DNA from: Actinophytocola glycyrrhizae
GTDB taxonomy: Bacteria > Actinomycetota > Actinomycetes > Mycobacteriales > Pseudonocardiaceae
DNA: 64,000 nt
Direction: 5' to 3'
Assembly: GCF_042653545.1 (NCBI RefSeq)
Contig: NZ_JBHSIS010000017.1
Span: 248,001-312,000 of the forward strand
Part shown: positions 17,504 through 26,057 of the stretch, one piece after another
Numbering within the stretch: the stretch's first letter is position 1
How the letters are laid out: the number at the start of each line of letters is the position of its first letter
Notes under the pieces: generated by a model
What the model was told of the DNA's origin: nothing
Seen by the model: only the letters and a program-made list of their open reading frames with translations
Database searches by the model: none
Position numbers and translations under genes: made by a program

Positions 17504-18171
17504 GCACGATGACCGGCACCACCGAGCAGGTCACCGACGAGGACGTGGCCCTCGAATGGCGGCGGCGGGCCGAGCGCCCTGGGCTGGCCAGGGTCATGCG
17601 CGCGTCCCAGCCCGACACCCTGAACACCGGGGTGACCGAGCAGACCAGGCAGGTCGTCGGCGACCAGCTGGCTCTCGTGGCCGAGCACCTCGGCCACCGG
17701 CCGCGCAGCGCGCTGGAGATCGGCTGTGGCATCGGCAGGCTCACCCCGACGATCGCGGCGCACGCCGACCGGGTGCACGCCGTCGACATGACCCCGGCGA
17801 TGCTGGACCAGGCCCGCGCCGCCTGCGGTGGTCTCGCCACGGTTGACTTCTCGTGCGAGCGGATCGACCGGATGGCCGTGCCCCGGCAGCGGTACGACAC
17901 CGCGGTGTGCGTGTGGGTGCTCATGCACGTCCTCGACGAGGAACAGCTCACCGCCGCGTGCCACACGATCGCGGCGTCCACCCGGTACCTCACGCTCATC
18001 GAGTACGAGGGGGCGAACGTGCCGGTGAGCCGGTGGTCGCGCCTGCGCACGCTCGACGAGTACCTCGCGCTCATGCCCGGCGGCGAGGTCGTCGACCGGC
18101 GGGTGGTCGACTACGGCGGCGACACGTCGTTCGCGGCGCTGATCGGGTTCGGCGGGGAGGCCGGGCGATGA
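17500..18171 (+). CDS. Class I SAM-dependent methyltransferase
   Basis: 223 aa, GTG start in a GTGA overlap. Motif I is ALEIGCGIGR at 71-80, followed by the acidic end of strand 2 in HAVDMTPAMLDQAR and motif III-like YDTAVCVWVLMHVLDEE. Probably an N- or O-methyltransferase acting on the aminated product, judging from its place right after the two aminotransferases. Target atom unknown. Confidence 0.87.
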   Translation: MSTMTGTTEQVTDEDVALEWRRRAERPGLARVMRASQPDTLNTGVTEQTRQVVGDQLALVAEHLGHRPRSALEIGCGIGRLTPTIAAHADRVHAVDMTPAMLDQARAACGGLATVDFSCERIDRMAVPRQRYDTAVCVWVLMHVLDEEQLTAACHTIAASTRYLTLIEYEGANVPVSRWSRLRTLDEYLALMPGGEVVDRRVVDYGGDTSFAALIGFGGEAGR

Positions 18172-19136
18172 CCGACACCGCACTGCACGCCGCCCGGCCA
18201 CGGGCGGCGGAACCGAAGCTCGTCAGCTACGCGCGCCTGGCGAAGCTGGACGTGTTCGACTACTACCTGAGCCTGCTCGTCGTGCTGTCGGCCGTCCTGC
18301 TGCCGCTGGCCGGCTTCGACCCCGCCGTGCTGGTGACGCTCGCCGTCTTCGGGCTCGGCACCGTGTTCATGACCGCCGCGATGGTCGCGTTCGACGACCT
18401 CACCGGCTACCGCGACGGCAGCGACGTCGCGAACTACCGGGCCGACCCCACGCTGCGGCGGGCGCGGCGCAAACCCCTGGTCGCCGGGACGCTGACCGAA
18501 CGCGAGGTGGTGCGGTTCGGCTGGGTGACCGCCGTGCTCGGCGCGGCGATCCTCACCGCCGCCGTCGTCGTGACCGCGCCGTACGCTCCACAGTGGACGA
18601 TCTGGCTGACGGTCGCCACGTTCGTGGTCGCGCTCCAGTACTCCTACGGGCTCAAGATCAGCTACCACGGCTTCCAGGAGGCGTTCATCGCCGGGCTGGG
18701 CTGGGCCATGGTGCTGGCGCCCTACGGGCTGGTCACCGGCCGGTTCGACCTGTTCGTCCTCGTGCAGGCGCTGCTGTTCGGGCTCGGCCCGCTGCTGTTC
18801 GGCGTGTACTCCAACACCAACGACGTAACCGGTGACCGCGCGGTCGGCAGGCCGACGGTGGCCGCGCTGACCACGCCGAGGGGCAACATGCGGTTCGTCG
18901 CCGCGCTGTCGGCCGGGGAGTTCCTCATCGGCGCCGTCGCGTCGGCGACCGGTATCGCGCCGTGGTGGTTCGTCCTGCTGATGCTGCCGGTCACCGTGCT
19001 GCGGGCCCGGCAGTTCGGCCTCGGTTTCGGGCCACGCAAGGACATCCTGGTCGCCCGCGCACTGGGGTTCACCGTGCACCGGGTCACCGCCGCGCTGCTC
19101 GTGGTGGCCAACCTCGTACTGGCGGCCACGTCATGA
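18168..19136 (+). CDS. UbiA-family membrane prenyltransferase
   Basis: 322-aa integral membrane protein with about eight hydrophobic helices. The two Mg-diphosphate binding motifs are AFDDLTGYRDGSD (D76, D77, D83, D86) and NTNDVTGDRAVGRPT (N218, D219, D223). The basic segment after motif 1, RRARRKPLVAG, is typical for the family. It would transfer an isoprenoid diphosphate to an aromatic or polar acceptor in the membrane. UbiA-type terpene cyclases are an alternative. ATGA overlaps on both sides. Confidence 0.88.
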   Translation: MTDTALHAARPRAAEPKLVSYARLAKLDVFDYYLSLLVVLSAVLLPLAGFDPAVLVTLAVFGLGTVFMTAAMVAFDDLTGYRDGSDVANYRADPTLRRARRKPLVAGTLTEREVVRFGWVTAVLGAAILTAAVVVTAPYAPQWTIWLTVATFVVALQYSYGLKISYHGFQEAFIAGLGWAMVLAPYGLVTGRFDLFVLVQALLFGLGPLLFGVYSNTNDVTGDRAVGRPTVAALTTPRGNMRFVAALSAGEFLIGAVASATGIAPWWFVLLMLPVTVLRARQFGLGFGPRKDILVARALGFTVHRVTAALLVVANLVLAATS

Positions 19137-20488
19137 CTCCTGACCTCGACGTCGCCGTCGTCGGCGCCGGGATCGCCGGGCTCACCACGGCACACGAGCT
19201 GACCAGGGCCGGGCTGTCGGTGCGGGTGTTCGAGGCGCGGGACCGGGTCGGCGGGCGCATGGCCAGCCACCGCCGCGACGGCTACACCATGGACGAAGGC
19301 GCGGAGCAGTTCCCGGCCCACGGCTACCGCGCGACGTGGGAACTGGTGCGGCGCATGGGAATCCCCGACAGGAAGCTGCCCACGATCGGCGGCCCGCTCG
19401 CCATGTGGCGGGACGGGGCCGCGCACATCGGGGTGTCGTCGCCGCGTGGGTTGCTGACCGGCGCGGGACTGGGGCCGAGGGCGCGGCTGGACCTGGCCCG
19501 GTTCACCGCGGCCGCGGCCCGGCAGCGGCGGCGGTTCGACCCCGACCGTCCCGAGTCGACCCCGCTCGGCGACGCCACCATCGCCGCGCTCGCCCGGCGG
19601 TACCACCCCGACCTGCTCGACTACCTGTTCCAGCCGGTGGTCGGCAGCTTCTTCGGCTGGCACCCGGACCGCTCCGCCGCGGCGCCGTTCGTGAGCCTCA
19701 TGATGGCCGTCGGGCCGCCGTCGACCTGGCGGACCTACCGCGACGGCATGGACACGCTCGCCCGCGCACTGGCCGCCGACCTCGACGTCGGCACCGGGAC
19801 CACGGTGACCGACGTGGCCGTCGCCGCCGGAAAGGCCGTGCTGGCCACGGATCGCGGACGGGTCACCGCACGGGCCGCGGTGCTGTGCGTACCCGCGCCG
19901 GTGGCCGCGTCGCTGCACACCGACCGCCGCGAACCCGTGCGGCGGTTCGTCGACGCCGCCACGTTCACCCCGACGCTGAAGGTGAGCTGCCTGCTGGACC
20001 GCCCGCTCGCCCCGCCGGCGCCGCGTCCGGTCTACACGCTGCTGACGCCCTCGGTCGAGGAGCCGGTGCTGGCCGGGATCATCGTGGACCACGTCAAACA
20101 CCGGGGACGCGCACCGGCAGGGCGGGGCCTGCTCACGCTCATGACCGCACCCGCCGCGATCCCCGGCCTGCTCGACGCCTCCGACGAGGAGGTCGCCGCC
20201 GCGCTGGTCGCGCCGGCGGCCCGGTACGTGCCCGGCCTCGAGGACGCGGTCACGGCCACGTGCACGCACCGGTTCCGCCACGGGCTGCCCGAGGCGACCC
20301 CCGCCGCGCTGGCGCTGCGGGCGGACTTCGCGGCCAGGCAGCCGGGACCGGTGGACTACGCGGGGGACTGGGAGTACCTGCGGCCCAGCAGTGAGGGCGC
20401 GGTGCGGTCGGCGGCCGGTGCCGCGGCCAGGGTGCTCGCCCGGCTGCGGGCAGGCACCCCGGTGGCACGGACCCGGGAGCTGGTGTGA
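19133..20488 (+). CDS. FAD-dependent oxidoreductase (amine oxidase/protoporphyrinogen oxidase-like)
   Basis: 451-aa flavoprotein. The N-terminal dinucleotide motif is VAVVGAGIAGLTTAHEL (glycines at 11-16) with E34 in VFEARDRVGGRM for the ADP ribose. The middle has a SLMMAVGPPSTWRTYRDGMDTLARAL block like PPOX and phytoene-desaturase-like enzymes, and the C-terminus a YAGDWEYLRPSSEGAVRSA FAD-closing motif. Coupled to UbiA by ATGA. It might desaturate or oxidise a prenylated or amino intermediate; inference only. Confidence 0.88.
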   Translation: MTPDLDVAVVGAGIAGLTTAHELTRAGLSVRVFEARDRVGGRMASHRRDGYTMDEGAEQFPAHGYRATWELVRRMGIPDRKLPTIGGPLAMWRDGAAHIGVSSPRGLLTGAGLGPRARLDLARFTAAAARQRRRFDPDRPESTPLGDATIAALARRYHPDLLDYLFQPVVGSFFGWHPDRSAAAPFVSLMMAVGPPSTWRTYRDGMDTLARALAADLDVGTGTTVTDVAVAAGKAVLATDRGRVTARAAVLCVPAPVAASLHTDRREPVRRFVDAATFTPTLKVSCLLDRPLAPPAPRPVYTLLTPSVEEPVLAGIIVDHVKHRGRAPAGRGLLTLMTAPAAIPGLLDASDEEVAAALVAPAARYVPGLEDAVTATCTHRFRHGLPEATPAALALRADFAARQPGPVDYAGDWEYLRPSSEGAVRSAAGAAARVLARLRAGTPVARTRELV

Positions 20489-22053
20489 AGCCGTACGACA
20501 TGGGCGTGCTGTTCGACGAGTGCGCCGACCGGGGGCACGCCACGACCGTCCACCTCGACCGCGTGTTCGACATCGCGCCCGACGCGGGCATCGTCCACGA
20601 CATCCCGGCGCTCGCCGAACTGGTGCGGGCGACCGCGGGCTGGTTGGCGGCGGCGGGCGCGCGGCGCGGGGACCGGGTCGCGATCGTCAAGGACAACCAC
20701 TGGGACTACGACCTGCTCGCCTGCGCGGCCGTGCGGATCGGTGCGGTGCCCGCGAAACTGTCCGGCGGCCTGCCGCCCGGTTCGCTCGCCGTCCTACTGG
20801 GACGACTGGACCCCGCGGTCCTGGTCACCACCGCGACGGTGCTGTCGGCGGCCCGGGAGGAAGGCGTCGAGCTGACCGCGCTCAGCCGGGTCACGGTCGA
20901 CCTCACCGGCGCCGACCCGATGGCACGGACGGTCGCCGACCTGCGTGGTCACGACGCGCCGCCGCCGGTCCGGCCCAGCGACGACGCACCGCTGGTGATC
21001 ATGCACACCTCCGGGACGACGGGCCTGCCCAAGCTGGTGGCGCACTCGACCGGCACGATCATCGGTGCGCTCGCCCGCATGGAGGCCACCCCGACGCCGA
21101 TCAGCGTGCGCCGCACCGACACGCTGGCGAACCTCAGCGCCTACGCCCACGGCCGCACGTTCTGCTGGACAGCGAGCGCGTTGTCCCTTGTCCCGCAACG
21201 CATTCTGGTGCTCACCGGTGCCGATCCCGACCTCGCCGACCCGGTGCTGCGGGCCCACCCGCCGACGGTCGTGGAGGCGCTGCCCGCCACCTACGTCCGG
21301 CTCCAGCCGCTCACCACCCGGCTGGACAACGCGTTCCGCGACGTGCGGCTGTTCATGAGCACCTACGACGCCATGCATCCACCGACCGTGCGTGCCTACC
21401 TCGCCGCGTCCGCGCGCCGCCGGCCACTGTGGATGCAGGGCTGGGGGCAGAGCGAGACCGGGCCGATCACGTTCCGGTTCCTCACCCGGCGGGCCGCCGA
21501 TGTCCGGGACGTCGGCAGGCCCGTCCCGTTCCGCACCCGGCTGCGGGTGGTCGACCCGGACACGCTCGTGCCGGTCCCGCGCGGCCACCCGGGGGTGGTG
21601 CAGGTACGCACGCCCGCGCGGTGCCTCGGGTACGTCGGCGAGGACGACCGGTTCGCCGGGAAGTGCGCGCAGGGCTGGTGGAACACCGGTGACGTGGCGG
21701 TGCTGAGCCGCACCGGGCGGGTTCGGCTGCTGGACCGCGAGGTGGACCGGTTGCCCGGCATGAGCTGCCTGGCCGTGGAGGACCTCGTCGAGGACCTCCT
21801 CGACGAGGTCGTCGAATGCGTCGTGCTCAACAGGCGGGGCGGCCCGCCGCTGCCGGTGGTCGTCACCGCGGACGGCACGCTCGACCGCGCCGCGTGGACC
21901 GCCGCGGTCGCGGACCTTCCCGCGATGGCCGACCCGTTGGTGCTCGGCTGGGACGACCTGCCGCGCACCGGCACCGGCAAGGTGCGGCGCACCGCCCTGC
22001 TCGCCGCGCTCACCGGCAGCGCTGCCACCGCCGGCACCGGCCGCTGGACCTGA
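20485..22053 (+). CDS. Adenylate-forming (AMP-binding) acyl ligase 1
   Basis: 522-aa ANL-superfamily enzyme, GTG start in a GTGA overlap. It shows the P-loop HTSGTTGLPK at 174-183, the substrate-loop region WMQGWGQSETGPITF, WWNTGDVAVLSRTGRVRLLDRE, and the C-terminal catalytic lysine in PRTGTGKVRR. It should activate a carboxylic acid as acyl-AMP, then to CoA or another nucleophile. No carrier-protein domain is nearby, so CoA or a free amine is the likelier acceptor. Confidence 0.9.
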   Translation: MKPYDMGVLFDECADRGHATTVHLDRVFDIAPDAGIVHDIPALAELVRATAGWLAAAGARRGDRVAIVKDNHWDYDLLACAAVRIGAVPAKLSGGLPPGSLAVLLGRLDPAVLVTTATVLSAAREEGVELTALSRVTVDLTGADPMARTVADLRGHDAPPPVRPSDDAPLVIMHTSGTTGLPKLVAHSTGTIIGALARMEATPTPISVRRTDTLANLSAYAHGRTFCWTASALSLVPQRILVLTGADPDLADPVLRAHPPTVVEALPATYVRLQPLTTRLDNAFRDVRLFMSTYDAMHPPTVRAYLAASARRRPLWMQGWGQSETGPITFRFLTRRAADVRDVGRPVPFRTRLRVVDPDTLVPVPRGHPGVVQVRTPARCLGYVGEDDRFAGKCAQGWWNTGDVAVLSRTGRVRLLDREVDRLPGMSCLAVEDLVEDLLDEVVECVVLNRRGGPPLPVVVTADGTLDRAAWTAAVADLPAMADPLVLGWDDLPRTGTGKVRRTALLAALTGSAATAGTGRWT

Positions 22054-22064
22054 AACGGAGCACC

Positions 22065-22853
22065 GTGACCTCGATCGCCGACCACCGTTACGTCTTCGAC
22101 AACGACAGCACCCACAGCGACGAGCAGCACCGCTGTCTCGCCGCCGCCTACGACCCGCTCACCACCGGTCGCCTGGCCGCCACCGGCGTGGGACCGGGCT
22201 GGCACTGCCTGGAGGTCGGCGCTGGCGGCGGCAGCGTCGCCCGCTGGCTCGCCGAGACCGTCGCCCCGGCCGGCAGCGTGCTGGCGACCGACATCAACCC
22301 CCGGCACCTCCTGGAGACACCGGGCATGACCGTGCTGCGGCACGACGTGGTGCGGGATCCGTTGCCGGAGCAGCGGTTCGACCTGATCCACGCCCGGCTC
22401 GTGCTGCTCCACCTCCCCGAGCGGCTCGCGGTCCTCGGCAAGCTGGTGCGTGCGCTGAAACCGGGCGGCTGGCTACAGCTCGACGAGTTCGACATCTCCT
22501 ACGGTCCCGCGCTCGCCGGTCCCGACCCGGAGCTGTACGAACGGTTCCTCGCGGCGAAGGCGGAGCTGATGCGGGCGGCCGGGGCGCGGGGCACGTGGGG
22601 CCGGGAGGCAGGTGAGGCGATGGCGGCGGCCGGGCTGGTGGCGGTCGACGCGCGCCCGCACGTCCGGGTGTGGGACCGCGACAGCGCCGGTCTGCGGCTG
22701 CTCGTGCACCACACGCGGCACCTGCGGGACAAGTTCGTCGAGGTCGGCTTCGGCGACGACGACCTCGCCCGGGTGCGGGACGTGCTGGCGCATCCCGGTT
22801 TCCGGGCGTGCTCGTGCGTGTTCTACACGGTGCACGGCAGGCGGCCGGAATGA
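22065..22853 (+). CDS. Second class I SAM-dependent methyltransferase
   Basis: 262 aa from the GTG at 22065 with ACGGAG upstream; the only gene in the operon separated from its predecessor by a gap (11 bases). Motif I is CLEVGAGGGSVARWL at 48-62, followed by LATDINPRHL, FDLIHARLVLLHLPER and LKPGGWLQLDEFD. It resembles UbiE/Coq5-like and natural-product O-methyltransferases. It is unrelated to the first methyltransferase beyond the fold. Confidence 0.87.
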   Translation: MTSIADHRYVFDNDSTHSDEQHRCLAAAYDPLTTGRLAATGVGPGWHCLEVGAGGGSVARWLAETVAPAGSVLATDINPRHLLETPGMTVLRHDVVRDPLPEQRFDLIHARLVLLHLPERLAVLGKLVRALKPGGWLQLDEFDISYGPALAGPDPELYERFLAAKAELMRAAGARGTWGREAGEAMAAAGLVAVDARPHVRVWDRDSAGLRLLVHHTRHLRDKFVEVGFGDDDLARVRDVLAHPGFRACSCVFYTVHGRRPE

Positions 22854-24406
22854 CCACGATCCTGCGGGCGGCGCATCCGGCCGCCGCCATCGCCCGTGAC
22901 CACCTGACCGCGCTCGGCGTGCGTGACTCCACCGTCGAGCTGACCGTCGACTGGGCCGGGCCGGTGCGGCTGCCGCTCGTCGACGAGCACCTCGTGCAGG
23001 CGGCGTGCGGGATCATGCACGTACACGGGCGGGCCAGAGGCGGACCGGTGCCGCTCGCCATCGACTACGCCACCTCGGTGGCCGGGGTGCTCGCGGCGCA
23101 GGGCGTGCTCGCCGCCGAGTTCGCGCGCAGCCGAGGCTGCGCGGTGCGCGCGGTCCGGACGTCGGTCGCGCAGGCCGCGCTGCTGTCGGTCGGGCAGTAC
23201 CTCGCGTGCGGGTCGGCCGGACCGCGGGCCAGTCCTGGCATCCCGCCGCCGTTCGTGTCGGCGGACGGGGTGCGGTTCGAGGTGGAGACACTCCGTGCCG
23301 AGGACTGGCAACGGTTCTGGCGCACCGCCGGTGCGCCGGAGGAAGCGCTGCGACAGGGCTGGCCGCCGTTCCTGCACCGGTTCGCCACCGCGGTCTGCCC
23401 GCTGCCGGACGCACTGCACGACGCGCTCGCCCGTCTGCCGATGAGCGACATCTGCGCCGCGGGTGCCGCGTGCGGCGTCAGCGTCGTGCCGCTCGCCACG
23501 CATCCGGTCGTGCCACCGTGGACGTTCACCCCGCTGCCCGGCCGCCGCCCGGTCGCAGCGTCCGACGTGGACGTTTCGGCGCCGTTGCGCGGGGTGCGGG
23601 TGGTCGAGTCGGCGCGCCGCGTCCAGGGGCCGCTCGCCGGGCACGTGCTGGCGTTGCTCGGCGCGGACGTGCTGCGGATCGAGCCACCCGGCGGCGACCC
23701 GGCGCGCGGCGTCCCGCCGTTGACCGGGGGCGTGTCCGCGCGGTTCGCCGCGCTCAACGCGGGCAAGCGGGTGGTCGAACTGGACCTCACGAGGACCGCG
23801 GGACGGGTGGTGGCGAGGGAACTGGTCGCGGACGCGGACGTGTTCCTGCACAACTGGGCACCCGGCCGCGCCGAGGCGTGGGGGCTGGACGCCGCCGATC
23901 TCGCGGTCGTGCGGCCGGGCCTGGTGTACGCGGCGGCGTCCGGCTGGGGCCCGCATCTGGGTCCGCACCCGCCGACCGGGACGGACTACGTGGTGCAGGC
24001 CTACAGCGGGCTCGCCGCCGCGCTCCGCCCACCGGGGGAACCACCCGCGCCCTCGCTGATGACCGTCACCGACGTGCTCGGTGGACTGGTGTGCGCGCAG
24101 GGAGTGCTCGCCGCGCTCCTCCACCACACCGGCACCCGCGTCGACACGTCCCTGCTCTCGGCCGCGGGCGTGGTCTCCCGCCGTCGCGCGGAGTTCCGCC
24201 GTCCACTGCGGACCGCCGACGGTGCGGTGGCGCTGGCCGGTCCGGTACCGCCCGGCGTGCCTGCCGGCCTGTCGACCGCCGACCTGCTGGCGCGGCTCGC
24301 GGCGCTCGACGTGCCCGCTGTCGCGGTGGCCACCGACCTCGGCGCGCTCGCCACCGACCCGCGGTTCGCGGGCGCGGCGCACCGCCCGCCGTGGGAGTTC
24401 ACGTGA
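22850..24406 (+). CDS. CaiB/BaiF (family III) CoA-transferase with rearranged domain order
   Basis: 518 aa. The usual CaiB N-terminal signature (LRGVRVVESARRVQGPLAGHVLALLGADVLRIEPPGGDP) is not at the start but near residue 245, and leads into ALNAGKRVVELDL, FLHNWAPGRAEAWGL and MTVTDVLGGLVCAQGVLAALL. The first 240 residues look like the later half of a CaiB domain (ACGIMHVHGRARGGPVPLAIDYATSVAGVLAAQGVLAA, then SLL-like AALLSVGQYL). So it has a C-half/N-half arrangement or a fused duplicate. Predicted to move CoA between carboxylates. ATGA overlap upstream, GTGA downstream. Confidence 0.82.
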   Translation: MTTILRAAHPAAAIARDHLTALGVRDSTVELTVDWAGPVRLPLVDEHLVQAACGIMHVHGRARGGPVPLAIDYATSVAGVLAAQGVLAAEFARSRGCAVRAVRTSVAQAALLSVGQYLACGSAGPRASPGIPPPFVSADGVRFEVETLRAEDWQRFWRTAGAPEEALRQGWPPFLHRFATAVCPLPDALHDALARLPMSDICAAGAACGVSVVPLATHPVVPPWTFTPLPGRRPVAASDVDVSAPLRGVRVVESARRVQGPLAGHVLALLGADVLRIEPPGGDPARGVPPLTGGVSARFAALNAGKRVVELDLTRTAGRVVARELVADADVFLHNWAPGRAEAWGLDAADLAVVRPGLVYAAASGWGPHLGPHPPTGTDYVVQAYSGLAAALRPPGEPPAPSLMTVTDVLGGLVCAQGVLAALLHHTGTRVDTSLLSAAGVVSRRRAEFRRPLRTADGAVALAGPVPPGVPAGLSTADLLARLAALDVPAVAVATDLGALATDPRFAGAAHRPPWEFT

Positions 24407-25947
24407 CGTGGACGTCGAACACGGGCGTCGAGATCCCCGACCTCGTCCCGGCGTCGCTGCGACAGGAGTGGGTGGCGTGCGGCCTGTGCCCCGGCAAGGA
24501 CCTCCACCGTCTGTTCACCGAACACGTCGACGCACACCCGGACCGGGACGCGGTGGTCGACGACGCCGGGCCCGTCACCTACGCGGACCTGGACCTGATG
24601 GTCAGCGCGGCCGCCAGGACACTGACCGGCGCGGGCCTGGGGCCGGGGGACGTCGTCGGCATCCGCATGGTCAACAGCAGGCGCGCGGTGGTCGCCGAAC
24701 TGGCCGTCGCCGCCATCGGCGCGGTGTCGCTGCCGTTCCCGGCCGGCCGCGGCGACCGCGACGCACTGAGCCTGCTCGGCCGGGCCAGGGCCGCGGGCCT
24801 GCTCGTCGACCCGGGCAGCGACGCGCCGGCCGGTCCCTTGCCGCACCTGCGCACCACGCTCGCACTCGAGGCAGGCTGCGCACCGGGCACCCGGCCCGCG
24901 CCGGTGGTCGACCCTCGCCAACCGGCGCGGATCCTCGTGTCGTCGGGTTCGGAGACCGAGCCCAAGATGGTCGCCTACTCGCACGACGCCTTCGCCGGCG
25001 GGCGGGCGAACTACGTGCGGGCGCTGCACCGAGGTGACGGCCCGATGCGGAACCTGGTGCTGGTGCCGCTGTCCTCGTCGTTCGGGTCGTGCGGTGTGCC
25101 GGTCACCATCGCGGCGCTGGGCGGGACGCTGATCGTGCGGGAGCGGTTCGACCCGGCCGCGGCGTTGCGGCTGGTCGCCGCGCACCGGCCGACGCACGTG
25201 TTCGGTGTGCCGACCATGTTGGGCCGGCTCGCCGACCAGCACACCGGCGGCCGCCCACCGGGGCTGCTGGCTCTGGTGTCGAGCGGCGCGGCGCTGCCCC
25301 CGGCGGTCGGGAAACGGTGCGGAGACCGGTTCCGGACCAGGGTGATCTCGGTCTACGGTGCCACCGACGGCGTCAACTGCCACGACGCGGGCACCGGCCG
25401 CCCGGACCCGGCCGTCGCCACGATCGTGATCACCGACGAGCACGGCGTGCTGGTGCCGTTCGGCACGCGCGGCGAGATCCGGGCCCTGGGCCCGATGACC
25501 CCACTGTCCTATGTAGCTGATCCGGAGCTGAACGCCCGCTACCGGTCTTCCGGCGGCTGGGTGCGCACCGGCGACGAGGGCTTCCTCGACGAGCACGGTG
25601 TGCTGCACGTGACCGGCAGGCTCCGGCAGGTGGTGCTGCGTGGCGGTCTGACGATCAGCCCCGCCGAGGTCGAGCTGCACCTGTCCGACCACCCGGCCGT
25701 CGCGGAGGCCGCCTGCGTCGGTGTCCCCGACCCGGACCTGGGGGAGCGGCTCTGTGCGTGCGTCGTGCCGCGCCACGGGCACCAGGCCCCGGATCTGGCC
25801 GCACTGACCACACACCTCACCGCGACCCACGACCTGGAACCACGCAAGCTCCCGGAACGGCTGCTGGTCCTGGCCGCGCTCCCGCTCGGCCCGACCGGAA
25901 AGGTCTGCCGCACGACGCTCACCCGCCTGGCCGCCGCGACACCGTGA
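24403..25947 (+). CDS. Adenylate-forming acyl-CoA ligase 2, last gene of rightward operon
   Basis: 514-aa ANL-superfamily protein with a diverged P-loop, SSGSETEPKMVAYSH in place of the usual TSGTTGxPK, a variant I associate with cyclohexanecarboxylate/acyl-CoA ligase-like members. VISVYGATDGVNCHD, GWVRTGDEGFLDEHG and LPLGPTGKVCRTTL (catalytic Lys) are present, so it should be active. GTG start overlapping the CoA-transferase stop suggests that the two act in sequence on one acyl group. No strong terminator is visible after it. Confidence 0.9.
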   Translation: MTWTSNTGVEIPDLVPASLRQEWVACGLCPGKDLHRLFTEHVDAHPDRDAVVDDAGPVTYADLDLMVSAAARTLTGAGLGPGDVVGIRMVNSRRAVVAELAVAAIGAVSLPFPAGRGDRDALSLLGRARAAGLLVDPGSDAPAGPLPHLRTTLALEAGCAPGTRPAPVVDPRQPARILVSSGSETEPKMVAYSHDAFAGGRANYVRALHRGDGPMRNLVLVPLSSSFGSCGVPVTIAALGGTLIVRERFDPAAALRLVAAHRPTHVFGVPTMLGRLADQHTGGRPPGLLALVSSGAALPPAVGKRCGDRFRTRVISVYGATDGVNCHDAGTGRPDPAVATIVITDEHGVLVPFGTRGEIRALGPMTPLSYVADPELNARYRSSGGWVRTGDEGFLDEHGVLHVTGRLRQVVLRGGLTISPAEVELHLSDHPAVAEAACVGVPDPDLGERLCACVVPRHGHQAPDLAALTTHLTATHDLEPRKLPERLLVLAALPLGPTGKVCRTTLTRLAAATP

Positions 25948-26057
25948 GCCGACGGCAGGGGCAGGTCGTTCCGTGGTGACCGACGCGTCGTCCGCTCAGG
26001 TTCCGCGGGTTCGTCGCGGCACCGGCGTTGCCTCATGCTGAGCTGGGCGTGGCGCCG

